From Paraoerskovia sediminicola (GTDB lineage: Bacteria; Actinomycetota; Actinomycetes; Actinomycetales; Cellulomonadaceae): DNA of 64,000 bases. The position numbers were made by a program, and so were the translations under genes. The stretch lies in contig NZ_AP027729.1 in NCBI RefSeq assembly GCF_030296575.1, forward strand, positions 3,384,794-3,448,793. Reading direction: 5' to 3'. Positions within the stretch are counted from its first letter, which is position 1, and every line of letters begins with the position of its first letter. This document shows, one piece after another, positions 30,549 through 39,258 of this stretch. The notes under the pieces are model-generated. The model was not told the origin of the DNA. It searched no databases and worked only from the letters and a program-made list of their open reading frames with translations.

Positions 30549-31800
30549 GCCAGACCGTCCGTCGCCTCCCGGTCTCCCGGGCCCCCGACTCCGACCCGGG
30601 CCCTGCGGGGCCGGGCGGGCGGGCGCGTCCGAGGCGGGCGGTGCGGGCGGTGCGGACGGTGCGACCGGTGCGGGCGGTGCGACCGGTGCGGGCGGTGCGA
30701 CCGGTGCGGTGCGTGCGGAAGGACCGGCGGGCGCGGCACGTGCGACGGTTGCGACGGTTGCGACCGGAGGCTCTCTGCGACGGTCGCGGCAGCCCCGCCG
30801 CGCACGAGCGGCGATCTGGGTGCCCGCCGCCTGCGTGGTGCTCGTCGCGACGGTGCTCGTGGCGGTGACGGTCGGTCCTGCGGACGTGTCGGTCGGCGAG
30901 GTCGCGCGGAGCGTGGCGTCGCACCTGGGTCTGGCCGTCGAGGCACCGGCCCGCCTCGTCGACGCCACGGTGTGGGAGCTGCGTATGCCGCGGGTGCTCA
31001 CGGCGGCGTGCGTCGGTGCGGGGCTCGCGATCTGCGGGGTCGTCATGCAGTCGCTCACGCGCAACCCGCTGGCCGACCCGTACCTGCTGGGGCTGTCCTC
31101 GGGGGCGTCCCTGGGCGCCGTCCTGGTCCTGCTCGTCGGGGTCGCCGTCCTGCTGCCCGTCGCCGCGTTCGTCGGGGCCACCGCGGCGCTGGTCGCGACG
31201 CTCGCCCTCGCCGGGGCCGCCGGTGGGCTGACGCCGGGTCGCACGGTGCTGGCCGGCCTCGCCGTCGGGCAGGGGGCCGCCGCAGCGACCTCGTTCGTCG
31301 TCTTCACGTCGGCCCAGGGCGACTCGTACCGCGAGGTGCTCACCTGGCTCATGGGCTCGGTCGCCGGGTCGACGTGGGTCGAGGTCGCCGTCGCCGGGGG
31401 CGCGGTGCTCGTGCTGGGCTCGCTGCTGGCGAGCTCGGGGACGCTGCTCGACGCGTTCACGTACGGCGACACCGCGGCCGCGGCTCTGGGGGTCCACGTG
31501 AGCCGGACGCGATGGCTGCTGCTGATCGGCGTCGCGCTCCTGACGGGCGCGCTCGTCGCGGTGTCGGGGGCGATCGGGTTCGTCGGCCTGATCCTGCCCC
31601 ACGCGGTGCGCTTCCTCACCGGGGCGGGCCACCGCCTGCTGCTGCCCCTGTCCGGGCTGCTCGGCGCGAGCTTCCTCGTGTGGTCCGACACCCTCGCCCG
31701 CACCGTCGTGGCACCGACGGAGCTGCCGGTCGGGATCGTCACGGCCGCCGTCGGCGCTCCCGTCTTCGCGCTGCTGCTCTGGCGACGGAGGGCGGCATGA
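30545..31800 (+). CDS. putative F420-0 ABC transporter permease (one apparent frameshift)
   Basis: FecCD-type permease. The ATG at 30545 overlaps the previous stop (ATGA). That frame and the main body (homology from [22 protein letters not shown] onward) differ by one base; the loss lies in the G-rich stretch about 30605-30640, giving about 418 residues when repaired. Family motifs [40 protein letters not shown] and [19 protein letters not shown] are present. The N terminus includes an 18-bp in-frame repeat rich in Gly, Ala and Thr. A start at GTG 30709 is the alternative. Confidence 0.87.
30658..30710 (+). repeat. 18-bp in-frame repeat in the permease N terminus
   Basis: Two full and one partial copy of GGTGCGACCGGTGCGGGC. 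The period of six codons encodes Gly-Ala-Thr-Gly-Ala-Gly in the permease frame, so copy number could vary without shifting the frame. Confidence 0.75.
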
Positions 31801-32713
31801 GCTCCACGACGCGAGACGCACCGGCCACGGGCGGGCCCGTCGGGCGCACTACGGGCGACGAGGGCCCAGCGGGCCTCGCCGCGGCAGCGACCGCACAGCC
31901 GATCGCGGAAGCACGGACCGCCGGGCCGACGTCCGCGGACCAGCGCGGGCTGGTCGTCGACCGCGTGACGTGGGGCGTCGACGGGCGCCTGATCGTGGAC
32001 GGCGTCGACTGCACCGCCCCGCCCGGCGCCGTGACCGGGCTGTGCGGGCCGAACGGCTCCGGCAAGTCGAGCCTGCTGCGACTGGTCGCCGCGGCGCGGT
32101 CGCCGGAGTCCGGCGTCGTGCGGCTCGACGGACAGGACCTGGGCGCGATGCGTCGTCGCGACCGCAGCCGCACCGTCGCCCTGGTGGAGCAGGACGCCGC
32201 GACCGACCTCCCGCTCACCGTCCTCGACGCGGTGCTGCTCGGGCGGATCCCGCACCGGTCCCCCTGGCGGGCCCCACCGCCGCGGACCGTCAGGTCGCCC
32301 TCGACACCCTGGTGCGCACCGGTGCCGCGGACCTCGCCGAGCGCGACGTCGCGACCCTCTCCGGCGGAGAGCGCCAGCGGGTCCACATGGCCCGAGCCCT
32401 CGCGCAGGAGCCCCGGCTGCTGCTGCTCGACGAACCGACGAACCACCTCGACGTCGCCGCCCGGCTCGAGACCATGCGGCTCGTGCGCGGTCTCGCCGCC
32501 GACGGCGTCACGGTGCTGTGCGCGCTGCACGACCTGGATCTCGCGGCGTCGTCGTGCGACCACGTCGTCATGCTCGCGGAGGGTCGCGTCGTCGCCGCGG
32601 GCCCGGTCGCCGAGGTGCTCGTGCCCGAGGTGGTCGAGGCCGTCTACGGGGTCCGGTGCGTCGTCCTCACCCACCCCCGGACCGGTCGTCCGGTCCTCGC
32701 GTTCGACCTCTGA
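31797..32713 (+). CDS. putative F420-0 ABC transporter ATP-binding protein (one apparent frameshift)
   Basis: ATPase of about 305 residues. Walker A is [15 protein letters not shown], the signature [18 protein letters not shown], Walker [13 protein letters not shown] and the switch [12 protein letters not shown] 45-residue Ala/Gly-rich N terminus precedes the domain. The frame breaks near 32269-32276 in a GGGCCCC run, between HRSPWR and [15 protein letters not shown]; one base restores it. The ATG overlaps the permease stop (ATGA). This completes the binding protein-permease-ATPase operon. Confidence 0.87.
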
Positions 32714-32785
32714 GGGCCGCTCCCCGGCGCCGGGTCCGCCGAGCCGGCTGCTGCGCCGCCCGCGGTCGACACGCACGGTCGGCGA

Positions 32786-32791
32786 TATGCT
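32786..32791 (+). promoter_or_regulatory. -10 element for leaderless vapB
   Basis: TATGCT lies 7 nt before the ATG at 32799, which favours that ATG over the in-frame ATG at 32787 that overlaps the hexamer. Confidence 0.5.
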
Positions 32792-32798
32792 TTTCTGC

Positions 32799-33035
32799 AT
32801 GAGGACCACTCTGCACCTGCCCGACGACCTCTACCGGGACGTCAAGCGCACCGCCGCGCAGGAGGGACGCACCGTCACGTCGCTCGTCGAGGACGCGCTG
32901 CGCGAAGAGCTGCGCAGGCGGACCGCCGCTCCCGGTCGGCCGTACGTCGTCCCGACCGTCGACCTCGGAGACCCCCTCGTCGAGATCGACATGACGAGCA
33001 ACGCCGCGATGCTCGACGCGATGGACGGCCGATGA
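32799..33035 (+). CDS. vapB: VapB-family antitoxin (ribbon-helix-helix)
   Basis: A 78-residue DNA-binding antitoxin. The N terminus MRTTLHLPDDLYRDVKRTA is a ribbon-helix-helix domain, followed by helix TVTSLVEDALREELRRR and a C-terminal toxin-binding tail ending IDMTSNAAMLDAMDGR. The stop overlaps the toxin start (ATGA). Antitoxins of this type repress their own promoter. The pair sits inside the F420 island, immediately after the transporter operon. Confidence 0.85.
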   Translation: MRTTLHLPDDLYRDVKRTAAQEGRTVTSLVEDALREELRRRTAAPGRPYVVPTVDLGDPLVEIDMTSNAAMLDAMDGR

Positions 33036-33460
33036 TCGCTCCGGACGTCACCGTCCTCGTCGGCGCACTCGTCGCACGCCATCCGCACAAGCACGTGTGC
33101 GAGCCGTGGCTGACCGCGGCGATCGCGAACCCCGAACCGCTCGCTCTCACGGACGCCGTCCTCGGTGCCACGGTGCGGATCCTCACCCACCGGCGCATCT
33201 ACCCGAACCCGCTGCCCGCCACTGCCGCGCTCGACCTCGTCGAGGGCCTGCTGGCCGCACCGGGGACCATCCGGATCGGGCCGGGGCCGCGCCACTGGGA
33301 GATCTTCGGGCAGCTCTGCCGGGGCTCCGACGTCCACGGAAACCTGGTCGCCGACGCACAGCACGCCTCCGTCGCGATCGAGCACGGCGCGACGTGGGCG
33401 ACGCTCGACCGGGACTTCGCCCGGTTCCCCGGTCTGCGCGTCGTCGACCCGCGCGCCTGA
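33032..33460 (+). CDS. vapC: VapC-family PIN-domain toxin
   Basis: A 142-residue putative RNase. Acidic PIN residues are visible: Asp5 (APDVTVLVGAL), Asp in HGNLVADAQHASVAIEHGA near 108 and Asp in ATLDRDFARFPGLRV near 126. The second usual acidic position reads TDAVLGATVRI, Asp where Glu is common. Full length for the family and translationally coupled to vapB. Confidence 0.85.
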   Translation: MIAPDVTVLVGALVARHPHKHVCEPWLTAAIANPEPLALTDAVLGATVRILTHRRIYPNPLPATAALDLVEGLLAAPGTIRIGPGPRHWEIFGQLCRGSDVHGNLVADAQHASVAIEHGATWATLDRDFARFPGLRVVDPRA

Positions 33461-33498
33461 GGCCGTGCGGTTGCCCGGCGAGTGTCCGACGGCGTCGC

Positions 33499-33504
33499 TA
33501 CCGT
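33499..33504 (+). promoter_or_regulatory. -10 element for leaderless VOC gene
   Basis: TACCGT, the same hexamer and the same 6-nt spacing to ATG as at 27918, with no Shine-Dalgarno. Confidence 0.5.
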
Positions 33505-33510
33505 CGCTCC

Positions 33511-33952
33511 ATGACCGGTCCGACGCCTTACCTCCAGCTCCCCGGCACCGCCCGCAAGGCGCTCGCCTTCTACGCAGACGTCTTCGGCGGCAACGCCCAG
33601 GTGCACACGCTCGCCGAGATGGGGCGCACCGACGGGCCCGCCGACGCGGTCGCCCACGGCTACCTCCACGACGGCCCGGTGCGGGTGTACGCGTCCGACA
33701 CGGTCGGCGACGAGGCACCGTTCGCCGCCGAGGGCCTGATGCTCGCGCTGCTCGGCACGGCGGACGCCCAGACCCTGCACGGCTGGTTCGCCCGGCTGGC
33801 CGAGGGCGGCGTCGTCCTGGACCCTCCAGGAGCGGCCGTGGGGAGCCTCCGACGGCCAGGTCGTGGACCGGTACGGTCTGCGCTGGCTCATCGGCTACCA
33901 GCACGACGAGCACGACGAGCACGACGAGAACGGTGCGAAGATCGATCCATGA
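33511..33952 (+). CDS. VOC-family (PhnB-like) protein (one apparent frameshift)
   Basis: About 147 residues of the glyoxalase/bleomycin-resistance fold, PhnB type: PYLQLPGTARKALAFYADVFGG, then DGPVRVYASDT and LHGWFARLAEGG. The frame breaks at three C (33822-33824); the continuation LQERPWGASDGQVVDRYGLRWLIGYQ is in another frame. Two more C, or one fewer, restores it. The C terminus is a 9-bp repeat encoding HDEHDEHDE. The stop overlaps the ATG of the next (truncated) gene. Function unknown. Confidence 0.75.
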
Positions 33953-34122
33953 CTCTCTGGATGACCGGCGACCCCGCCGCCGACGAGCTCCTCGACACCG
34001 ACCCGTTCGCGCTGCTGATCGGCATGCTGCTCGACCACAGGGTTCGTTGACGATGGAGCAGGCCCGGAACGCGAGAGCGATGATCGAGGCAACCAAAGGA
34101 AGGCTGGCACTCCGCTGGCTCT
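33949..34122 (+). pseudogene. truncated HhH-GPD family gene, N-terminal fragment
   Basis: The frame starts MTLWMTGDPAADELLDTDP, continues to GMLLDHRVR and stops at 34050. It parallels the first 33 residues of the intact gene at 34775 but is clearly diverged in sequence. The remaining bases to a TAG at 34120 read MEQARNARAMIEATKGRLA in another frame and do not match the intact protein. The ATGA overlap with the VOC gene suggests this was the original gene start. Confidence 0.65.
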
Positions 34123-34708
34123 AGTCTCGGGGCGGCGGTCCAGCCACCAGAGCGAGAGCTTCCTCGTAGTCGCCACCGAAATCGATCCGCGTCACGTCGT
34201 CGGGGTCGAGTGATCGCGCTTTGCGGCGCCACTGGCCTTGCGGGTCGACCTCCAGCAGGCGCAGAACCGCGCTGTCGACGAACACCAACGAGCCGACATA
34301 ACAGATGTCGGGCCTGTCGAACTCGACGAAGATCGAGGTTGTCGGAGCGGCCGCCGCTGCGGTCGTCACGGCACCCCGCAGATCGTCGAGCTCAACCTCG
34401 GTGGAGGGTGGTGGCCATTCCGAACGAGCACGCAGAGCCTTCACCGTGAAGCAGTCCGGGTCGGGATCGATCGTGACCGCCTGGATGTCGTTGAGCCGCA
34501 AAAGCGCAAAACCGTCGAATCTGACTCGACCGGCGAGCCCCGCGACTGCCACCCATCGGGCACCGATACCCACCACGAACCCCTCGATGTAGTCCGCGCC
34601 ACGAATCCAGCGGCGCACACCCACCACGAGCTGCTCGTCCTTCGCCCGCTCCAGACGCGCACGAACGGCGTTCTTGTCGACAGGCGGCTTCGACTTCTTG
34701 CTCGACAT
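34121..34708 (-). CDS. hypothetical protein in a lower-GC patch
   Basis: A 195-residue protein I do not recognise. It has a Lys/Arg-rich N terminus (SSKKSKPPVDKNAVRARLERAKDE) and alternating beta-like segments (FVVGIGARWVAVAGL, then RFDGFALLRLNDIQAVTI, then TRIDFGGDYEEALALV). No signal peptide or membrane helix is seen. GC content and G/C third positions are visibly lower than in its neighbours, and it points against the surrounding genes, so transfer is likely. A CATTAT hexamer sits 6 nt before the ATG. Confidence 0.7.
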   Translation of the reverse strand: MSSKKSKPPVDKNAVRARLERAKDEQLVVGVRRWIRGADYIEGFVVGIGARWVAVAGLAGRVRFDGFALLRLNDIQAVTIDPDPDCFTVKALRARSEWPPPSTEVELDDLRGAVTTAAAAAPTTSIFVEFDRPDICYVGSLVFVDSAVLRLLEVDPQGQWRRKARSLDPDDVTRIDFGGDYEEALALVAGPPPRD

Positions 34709-34714
34709 GGGCTA

Positions 34715-34720
34715 ATAATG
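34715..34720 (-). promoter_or_regulatory. -10 element for the leaderless hypothetical gene
   Basis: CATTAT lies 6 nt before the ATG at 34708. It is back to back with the -10 of the HhH-GPD gene. Confidence 0.45.
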
Positions 34721-34762
34721 CCTGCCGAAAACGCGGGACCTGCGCCTCGGAGTACATCCGGG

Positions 34763-34768
34763 CAAGAT
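34763..34768 (+). promoter_or_regulatory. -10 element for the leaderless HhH-GPD gene
   Basis: CAAGAT lies 6 nt before the ATG at 34775; no Shine-Dalgarno is seen. Confidence 0.4.
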
Positions 34769-34774
34769 GGACCC

Positions 34775-35368
34775 ATGACCGCACAGCTCTGGATCACCGG
34801 CGACGACGCGACGGACAAGCTGCTCAGCGACGACCCGTTCGCGCTGCTCATCGGCATGCTGCTCGACCAGCAGTACCCGATGGAGCACGCGTTCGCCGGG
34901 CCGCGCAAGATCCGCGATCGCGCCGGCAGCTTCGACGTCGCCGCGATCGCCGCGGCCGACCCCGACGAGTTCGCGACGCTGTGCGCGACGACCCCCGCCG
35001 TCCACCGGTACCCGGGGTCCATGGCGGGCCGCATCCAGGCCGTCGCGCGGGCCGTCGTCGACGACCACGACGGGGACGTCACGCGGATCTGGACGGGCGC
35101 ACCCGGCGAGGAGGCGCCGTCCGGCCGCGAGGTGCTCAAGCGGCTCAAGGCGCTGCCCGGGTTCGGGGAGCAGAAGGCGAAGATCTTCCTGGCGCTGCTC
35201 GCGAAGCAGCGCGGCGTCGCGCCCGAGGGGTGGCACGAGGTCGTGGGTGCCTACGGCGACGACGGCTCGCGGCGCTCGATCGCCGACGTGACCGACGAGA
35301 CGAGCCTGCACGAGGTCCGCGAGTTCAAGAAGGCGGCGAAGGCCGCCGCCAAGGCCGCAAAGAAGTAG
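34775..35368 (+). CDS. HhH-GPD-type base-excision repair family protein
   Basis: A 197-residue protein of the small actinobacterial HhH-GPD family (TIGR03252 type). The N-terminal motif DDPFALLIGMLLDQQYPMEHAFAGPRKIRDR and the helix-hairpin-helix segment LKRLKALPGFGEQKAKIFLALLAKQ are present. The tail is Lys/Ala-rich (KKAAKAAAKAAKK). The biochemical substrate of this family is not established. It ends 4 bp before cofD, so both are probably on one transcript. A diverged fragment of the same gene lies 0.8 kb upstream. Confidence 0.85.
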   Translation: MTAQLWITGDDATDKLLSDDPFALLIGMLLDQQYPMEHAFAGPRKIRDRAGSFDVAAIAAADPDEFATLCATTPAVHRYPGSMAGRIQAVARAVVDDHDGDVTRIWTGAPGEEAPSGREVLKRLKALPGFGEQKAKIFLALLAKQRGVAPEGWHEVVGAYGDDGSRRSIADVTDETSLHEVREFKKAAKAAAKAAKK

Positions 35369-35372
35369 CGGC

Positions 35373-36530
35373 GTGCGCATCACCCTCCTCGCCGGCGGCG
35401 TCGGCGGGGCACGGTTCGCGCGCGGGCTGCGCGACCACCTCGACCGCAACGGCACTCCCGACGGGACGGCCGCGGAGATCACGGTCGTCGTCAACACCGG
35501 CGACGACTTCCGCCTGCACGGCCTCCAGGTGTGCCCCGACCTCGACACCGTCATGTACACGCTCGGCGGCGGCATCCACGAGGGCCAGGGCTGGGGGCGA
35601 CCCGACGAGACGCGGCACGTCACCGACGAGTTGCACGCCTACGGGCTCGGCTGGGACTGGTTCACGCTCGGCGACCGCGACCTGGGCACGCACATCGCCC
35701 GGACCGAGCTGCTGGGCTCCGGGATGCCGCTGAGCGCGGCGACCGAGCGGCTGTGCGCGCGCTGGTCACCCGGCGCCCGGTTGATCCCGATGACCGACCA
35801 GCGGTGCGAGACGCATGTCGTCGTCAGTTCCGACGCCGACTCCGCGCCGGCCGCCACAGCGTCGGACGGGCTGGACGGCCCGGCCCACGACGACGGAGCA
35901 CGTGACGGCTCGGACCCGGACGACCGGTCAGGCTGCGAGCGCACCATGCACTTCGAGGAGTGGTGGGTCCGCCACCGCGCCGCTCTCCCTGCCCGGCGGT
36001 TCGTGCAGGTCGGCGTCGAGAACTCACGTCCGGCCCCGGGAGTCGTCGACGCCATCGAGCGCGCGGACGTGATCCTGCTGCCGCCGTCGAACCCGGTCGT
36101 GTCGATCGGCACGATCCTCGGTGTGCCCGGCATCCGCGAGGCGCTCGCAGCGACCGCTGCTCCCGTGGTCGGGGTCTCCCCCATCATCGGCGGCGCACCC
36201 GTGCGCGGCATGGCCGACGCGTGCCTGACGGCGATCGGCGTCGAGTCGACCGCCGAGGCGGTCGGGCTCCACTACGGCGCCCGCGGGCACCGACGGCCCG
36301 CGCCCGCCGGCGACGGCCCGGGCGTGCTCGGCGCGGCGGCTCTGCCGGGCCTGCTGGACGGGTGGCTCGTCGACACGTCCGACGCCGGGGCCGTCGCCCC
36401 GCTCGAGTCCGCCGGGATCTCAGCGCGGGCGGTGCCCCTGCTCATGGGTGACGAGTCCGGCCCCGACGGGCGCACGCCGACGGGGGTCATGGTCGACGCC
36501 GCGCTGGACCTCGCCGGTCTCAGGTCCTGA
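35373..36530 (+). CDS. cofD: 2-phospho-L-lactate transferase CofD (FbiA)
   Basis: Joins activated phospholactate or phosphoenolpyruvate to FO, making (dehydro-)F420-0. The N terminus ITLLAGGVGGARFARGL, NTGDDFRLHGLQVCPDLDTVMYTLGG and the C-terminal ADVILLPPSNPVVSIGTIL with GVSPIIGGAPVRGMADACL are characteristic. At 385 residues it is longer than usual because of an acidic insert of about 40 residues (DSAPAATASDGLDG onward) after the THVVV strand. The start is GTG. Its 3' end overlaps that of cofC on the other strand by 11 bp. Confidence 0.95.
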   Translation: MRITLLAGGVGGARFARGLRDHLDRNGTPDGTAAEITVVVNTGDDFRLHGLQVCPDLDTVMYTLGGGIHEGQGWGRPDETRHVTDELHAYGLGWDWFTLGDRDLGTHIARTELLGSGMPLSAATERLCARWSPGARLIPMTDQRCETHVVVSSDADSAPAATASDGLDGPAHDDGARDGSDPDDRSGCERTMHFEEWWVRHRAALPARRFVQVGVENSRPAPGVVDAIERADVILLPPSNPVVSIGTILGVPGIREALAATAAPVVGVSPIIGGAPVRGMADACLTAIGVESTAEAVGLHYGARGHRRPAPAGDGPGVLGAAALPGLLDGWLVDTSDAGAVAPLESAGISARAVPLLMGDESGPDGRTPTGVMVDAALDLAGLRS

Positions 36531-37269
36531 CGCCCGGCCCGTCCGGCGCCCCAGGCATCCCGCGGCCGGCGAGCCCAGCGAGCACGTGCGCGGTCCGTGG
36601 GCCGACGCCCAGCCCGACCGCGGCCTCCAGGTCCAGGACCGTGTCGACGTCCCGTCGCGCCCGGCCGGGGGCGCGCTCCAGCGCGACGTGCCCCGCCGCG
36701 ACGTGCTTCGCCGCCGACCCGGGACCGAACGCGGGCCGCAGGTCGGACGGCGTCCGACCGGTCAGCAGGGTGGTTCCGGTGCCGTCGGCGTCGGGGACGA
36801 CGGCGCGAGGGTGCGCGGCCGCGAGCCCCAGGGTCTCGTCGAGCACCCCACCCGTCAGGGCGGGGAGATCCCCGAGCAGGACGGCGCAGCGCGCGTCGGG
36901 ACGGTTCGTCGCCGCGCGCTCGATCCCGGCGACGACCGCCGCGGTCAGCCCGCCCGGATCAGGGACGACCACGACGCGCGGGTCGGCGCGCAGCTCGTCG
37001 AGCACGAGAGGCTCGCTCGAGACGAGCACGACCGCGCCGACCGTCTCTGCGGACAGGACCGCCGTGAGCGTGTCGAGGGCGAACGCTCGCGCGAGACCGC
37101 GACGCAGGGCGCCCTCAGGGTCGCCCGGGAGACCGTCGACGAGGCGTGACTTCGCCCCCGTCAGCCGCTTGACCGGGACGACCACGGTCCACCTTGGGGT
37201 GTCGGTCGCGCGTGGGCTGTCGGTCGCGTCTGAGCTGTCGGTCGCCCGGTCGGTCGCGTAGTCGGTCAC
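36520..37269 (-). CDS. cofC: 2-phospho-L-lactate guanylyltransferase CofC (FbiD)
   Basis: Activates phospholactate or phosphoenolpyruvate with GTP for CofD. The motif WTVVVPVKRLTGAKSRL, then VVVVPDPGGLTAAVVAGIE and CAVLLGDLPAL mark the nucleotidyltransferase fold. The GTG at 37269 is the first in-frame start after the cofE stop and gives 249 residues. The first 25 residues are repetitive (ATDRATDSSDATDSPRATD) and precede the conserved domain, so the true start could be slightly later. It follows cofE by 76 bp. Confidence 0.9.
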   Translation of the reverse strand: MTDYATDRATDSSDATDSPRATDTPRWTVVVPVKRLTGAKSRLVDGLPGDPEGALRRGLARAFALDTLTAVLSAETVGAVVLVSSEPLVLDELRADPRVVVVPDPGGLTAAVVAGIERAATNRPDARCAVLLGDLPALTGGVLDETLGLAAAHPRAVVPDADGTGTTLLTGRTPSDLRPAFGPGSAAKHVAAGHVALERAPGRARRDVDTVLDLEAAVGLGVGPRTAHVLAGLAGRGMPGAPDGPGVRT

Positions 37270-37345
37270 GGTGCCGCCCGCTGCGTCCGCGGCTGTGCCT
37301 GGGTCCGCGCCTGCGTCCGTGCCTGGTTCTGTGCCTGCACGCGCG

Positions 37346-38173
37346 TCAGAGAGCGTCGTCGCCGTCCAGCTCGACGTCGGCGTCGCGCTCGGACGCGAAG
37401 GCGTCGTTGGCCCCGGCCTCGTACCCGGCCGTGTAGCCCTCCTCGTAGGCCTCCTCGGAACCGGTGCGGAACAGGTCGTCCTCGGCCGACCGGACGAGCG
37501 CCGCCGCACCGGGACCGTCCGTGTCGGTGACGAAGCGCGCGAGCCCCCGGACCACGGCGACGGGGCGCGCCGCAACCTTGCCGCGGACGAGCTCGGTCGC
37601 GGAGGCGATCTGGTCGACCACGGCCGTCATCGTCACCGTGATCTCCCGCCCGTGGGTGTCGGGGGTCCCGCGCATGTCACGCAGGACCAGCACACCGGCC
37701 GCCCCGATCGCGAAGTCGATCTGCCCCTCGCGCCACGGGCGACCCGCGGTGTCCGAGATGACGACGCCGAGCCTGACCCCGAACCGCTCCTGCAGCGCGG
37801 CGCGGATCGCGCGCGCCGAGGCGTCCGGATCGAGCGGGAGCAGCAGGACCGTGCCCTCGGGGGTGTTGCTGGCATCCACCCCTGCGGCGGCCATGACGAG
37901 CCCGAGCCGGTTCTCGACGATCCGCATGACCCCGCGCGGCGAGGTCCTGGACGCGACGACCCGGACGCTCTCCTCGTCGATCGCGGCCTCGCGGTCGGCG
38001 GCCACGCGCACGCGGCCCTCCGCCTTGGAGACCACCTTGCTGGTGACGACGACGACGTCGCCGTCAGCGACGCCGTCCGCCACCAGGGCGTCGCCCACGA
38101 TCCGGGCGAGGTCGTCGCCCGGCTGCACGTCCCCGATGCCGTCGGGGGCCCAGGACTCGATCCGGGCGGTCAT
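37346..38173 (-). CDS. cofE: coenzyme F420-0:L-glutamate ligase CofE
   Basis: Adds glutamates to F420-0 using GTP. Motifs are [47 protein letters not shown] and the C-terminal [19 protein letters not shown]. At 275 residues it is a stand-alone ligase without the nitroreductase-like C-terminal domain of mycobacterial FbiB; instead it ends in an acidic tail. The ATG overlaps the stop of the upstream oxidoreductase (ATGA). Confidence 0.93.
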   Translation of the reverse strand: MTARIESWAPDGIGDVQPGDDLARIVGDALVADGVADGDVVVVTSKVVSKAEGRVRVAADREAAIDEESVRVVASRTSPRGVMRIVENRLGLVMAAAGVDASNTPEGTVLLLPLDPDASARAIRAALQERFGVRLGVVISDTAGRPWREGQIDFAIGAAGVLVLRDMRGTPDTHGREITVTMTAVVDQIASATELVRGKVAARPVAVVRGLARFVTDTDGPGAAALVRSAEDDLFRTGSEEAYEEGYTAGYEAGANDAFASERDADVELDGDDAL

Positions 38174-39171
38174 CGCGACAGCTTGGGGAGGACGTCGCGG
38201 CCGAAGGTCTCGATCCACTCGCGCTGGTTGCGCCCCACGTTGTGGAGGTAGATGCGGTCGAAGCCGAGGTCGACGAACTTCTGGATGTACGCCCGGTGCT
38301 CGTCGGGGTCCGCGGAGATGACGAGCCGACCCTCGAAGTCCTCGGGACGCACGAGCTTGGCCATCTGCTCGAGCTCGTGGGGCGTGCGGATGTCGCCCTT
38401 GGGGAACTTCATGCCGCCGTTCGGCCACTGGTGCAACGCGTTCTCCAGCGCCTCCTCGTCGGTCTCGGCCCACGACATGTGGAGCTGCAGGACCTTCGGC
38501 ATCGACTCGGGATCGCGGCCGGACTCCCGCACGCCGGTGTCGAACCGGTCGAAGAGCATCGAGATCTTCTCGAGCGGCGCCCCGACGGTGATGAGCCCGT
38601 CGGCGTGCTTGCCGGCGCGCTTCGCGGTGATCGGCCCCGCGGTCGCCACGAGGATCTCGGGGGCGACCTCGGGCATCGTCCAGAGCCGGCTCGACTCCAT
38701 CTTGTAGAACTGGCCGGAGTGCTTGACGTCCTTGCCCGCGAGCGACGCCGCGAACAGCTTCTTGATGATGTCGATCGCCTCGAACATCCGGTTGATGCGC
38801 TCGGGCGCCTCGGGCCAGTACTGCGCGACCATGTGCTCGTTGAGCGCCTCGCCCGAGCCGAGCCCCAGCCAGTGGCGCCCCGGGTACATCGCGGCGAGCG
38901 TCGCGGACGCCTGCGCGACCATCGCGGGGTGCCAGCGGAACGTCGGCGCCGTCACGCCGGGGCCGAGGTCGCCCTTCGTGCGCTCGCCGAGCGCCGCGAG
39001 GACGTTCCAGACGAAGGACGCCTCGCCCTGCGCGGGGACCCACGGGGCGAAGTGGTCCGCCGCCATCGTCCCGGAGAAGCCGTGCTCCTCGGCGTACGCG
39101 CTCAGCGCGACCGCCTCCGTGGGGTGGAACTGCTCGAGAGCTGCTGCGTAACCGACCGTCAGTGGTGCCAT
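38170..39171 (-). CDS. F420-dependent oxidoreductase, glucose-6-phosphate dehydrogenase-like
   Basis: A 333-residue luciferase-like monooxygenase-fold enzyme of the TIGR03557 type, similar to mycobacterial [24 protein letters not shown], then [30 protein letters not shown] and [13 protein letters not shown]. It would use F420 made by cofC-cofD-cofE to oxidise a sugar phosphate or related alcohol; the substrate is inferred only. It heads an operon with cofE and cofC. TAGGCT lies 7 nt before the ATG, so the mRNA is probably leaderless. Confidence 0.9.
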   Translation of the reverse strand: MAPLTVGYAAALEQFHPTEAVALSAYAEEHGFSGTMAADHFAPWVPAQGEASFVWNVLAALGERTKGDLGPGVTAPTFRWHPAMVAQASATLAAMYPGRHWLGLGSGEALNEHMVAQYWPEAPERINRMFEAIDIIKKLFAASLAGKDVKHSGQFYKMESSRLWTMPEVAPEILVATAGPITAKRAGKHADGLITVGAPLEKISMLFDRFDTGVRESGRDPESMPKVLQLHMSWAETDEEALENALHQWPNGGMKFPKGDIRTPHELEQMAKLVRPEDFEGRLVISADPDEHRAYIQKFVDLGFDRIYLHNVGRNQREWIETFGRDVLPKLSR

Positions 39172-39178
39172 GCGACCG

Positions 39179-39184
39179 AGCCTA
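39179..39184 (-). promoter_or_regulatory. -10 element for the leaderless FGD-like gene
   Basis: TAGGCT, 7 nt before the ATG. It drives the FGD-like, cofE, cofC operon and is divergent from valS. Confidence 0.5.
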
Positions 39185-39245
39185 TCCCCGCCCGGGCGCC
39201 GCCGTCCGGCACCCGAACACGTCGCGTGACGCCTGGACGATCTGG

Positions 39246-39251
39246 GAGAAT
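39246..39251 (+). promoter_or_regulatory. -10 element for leaderless valS
   Basis: GAGAAT lies 7 nt before the valS ATG, with no Shine-Dalgarno. The same hexamer and spacing recur at 55286. Confidence 0.45.
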
Positions 39252-39258
39252 GCCGACC

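Noticed and set aside
29433..32255. A 940-codon minus-strand frame opposite the F420-0 transporter
   Set aside because: No motif is found and the opposite strand has clear signal peptide, permease and ATPase motifs.
33901..33927. CACGACGAG triple repeat as a regulatory site
   Set aside because: It is in frame within the repaired VOC gene (HDEHDEHDE) and is most simply a coding repeat.
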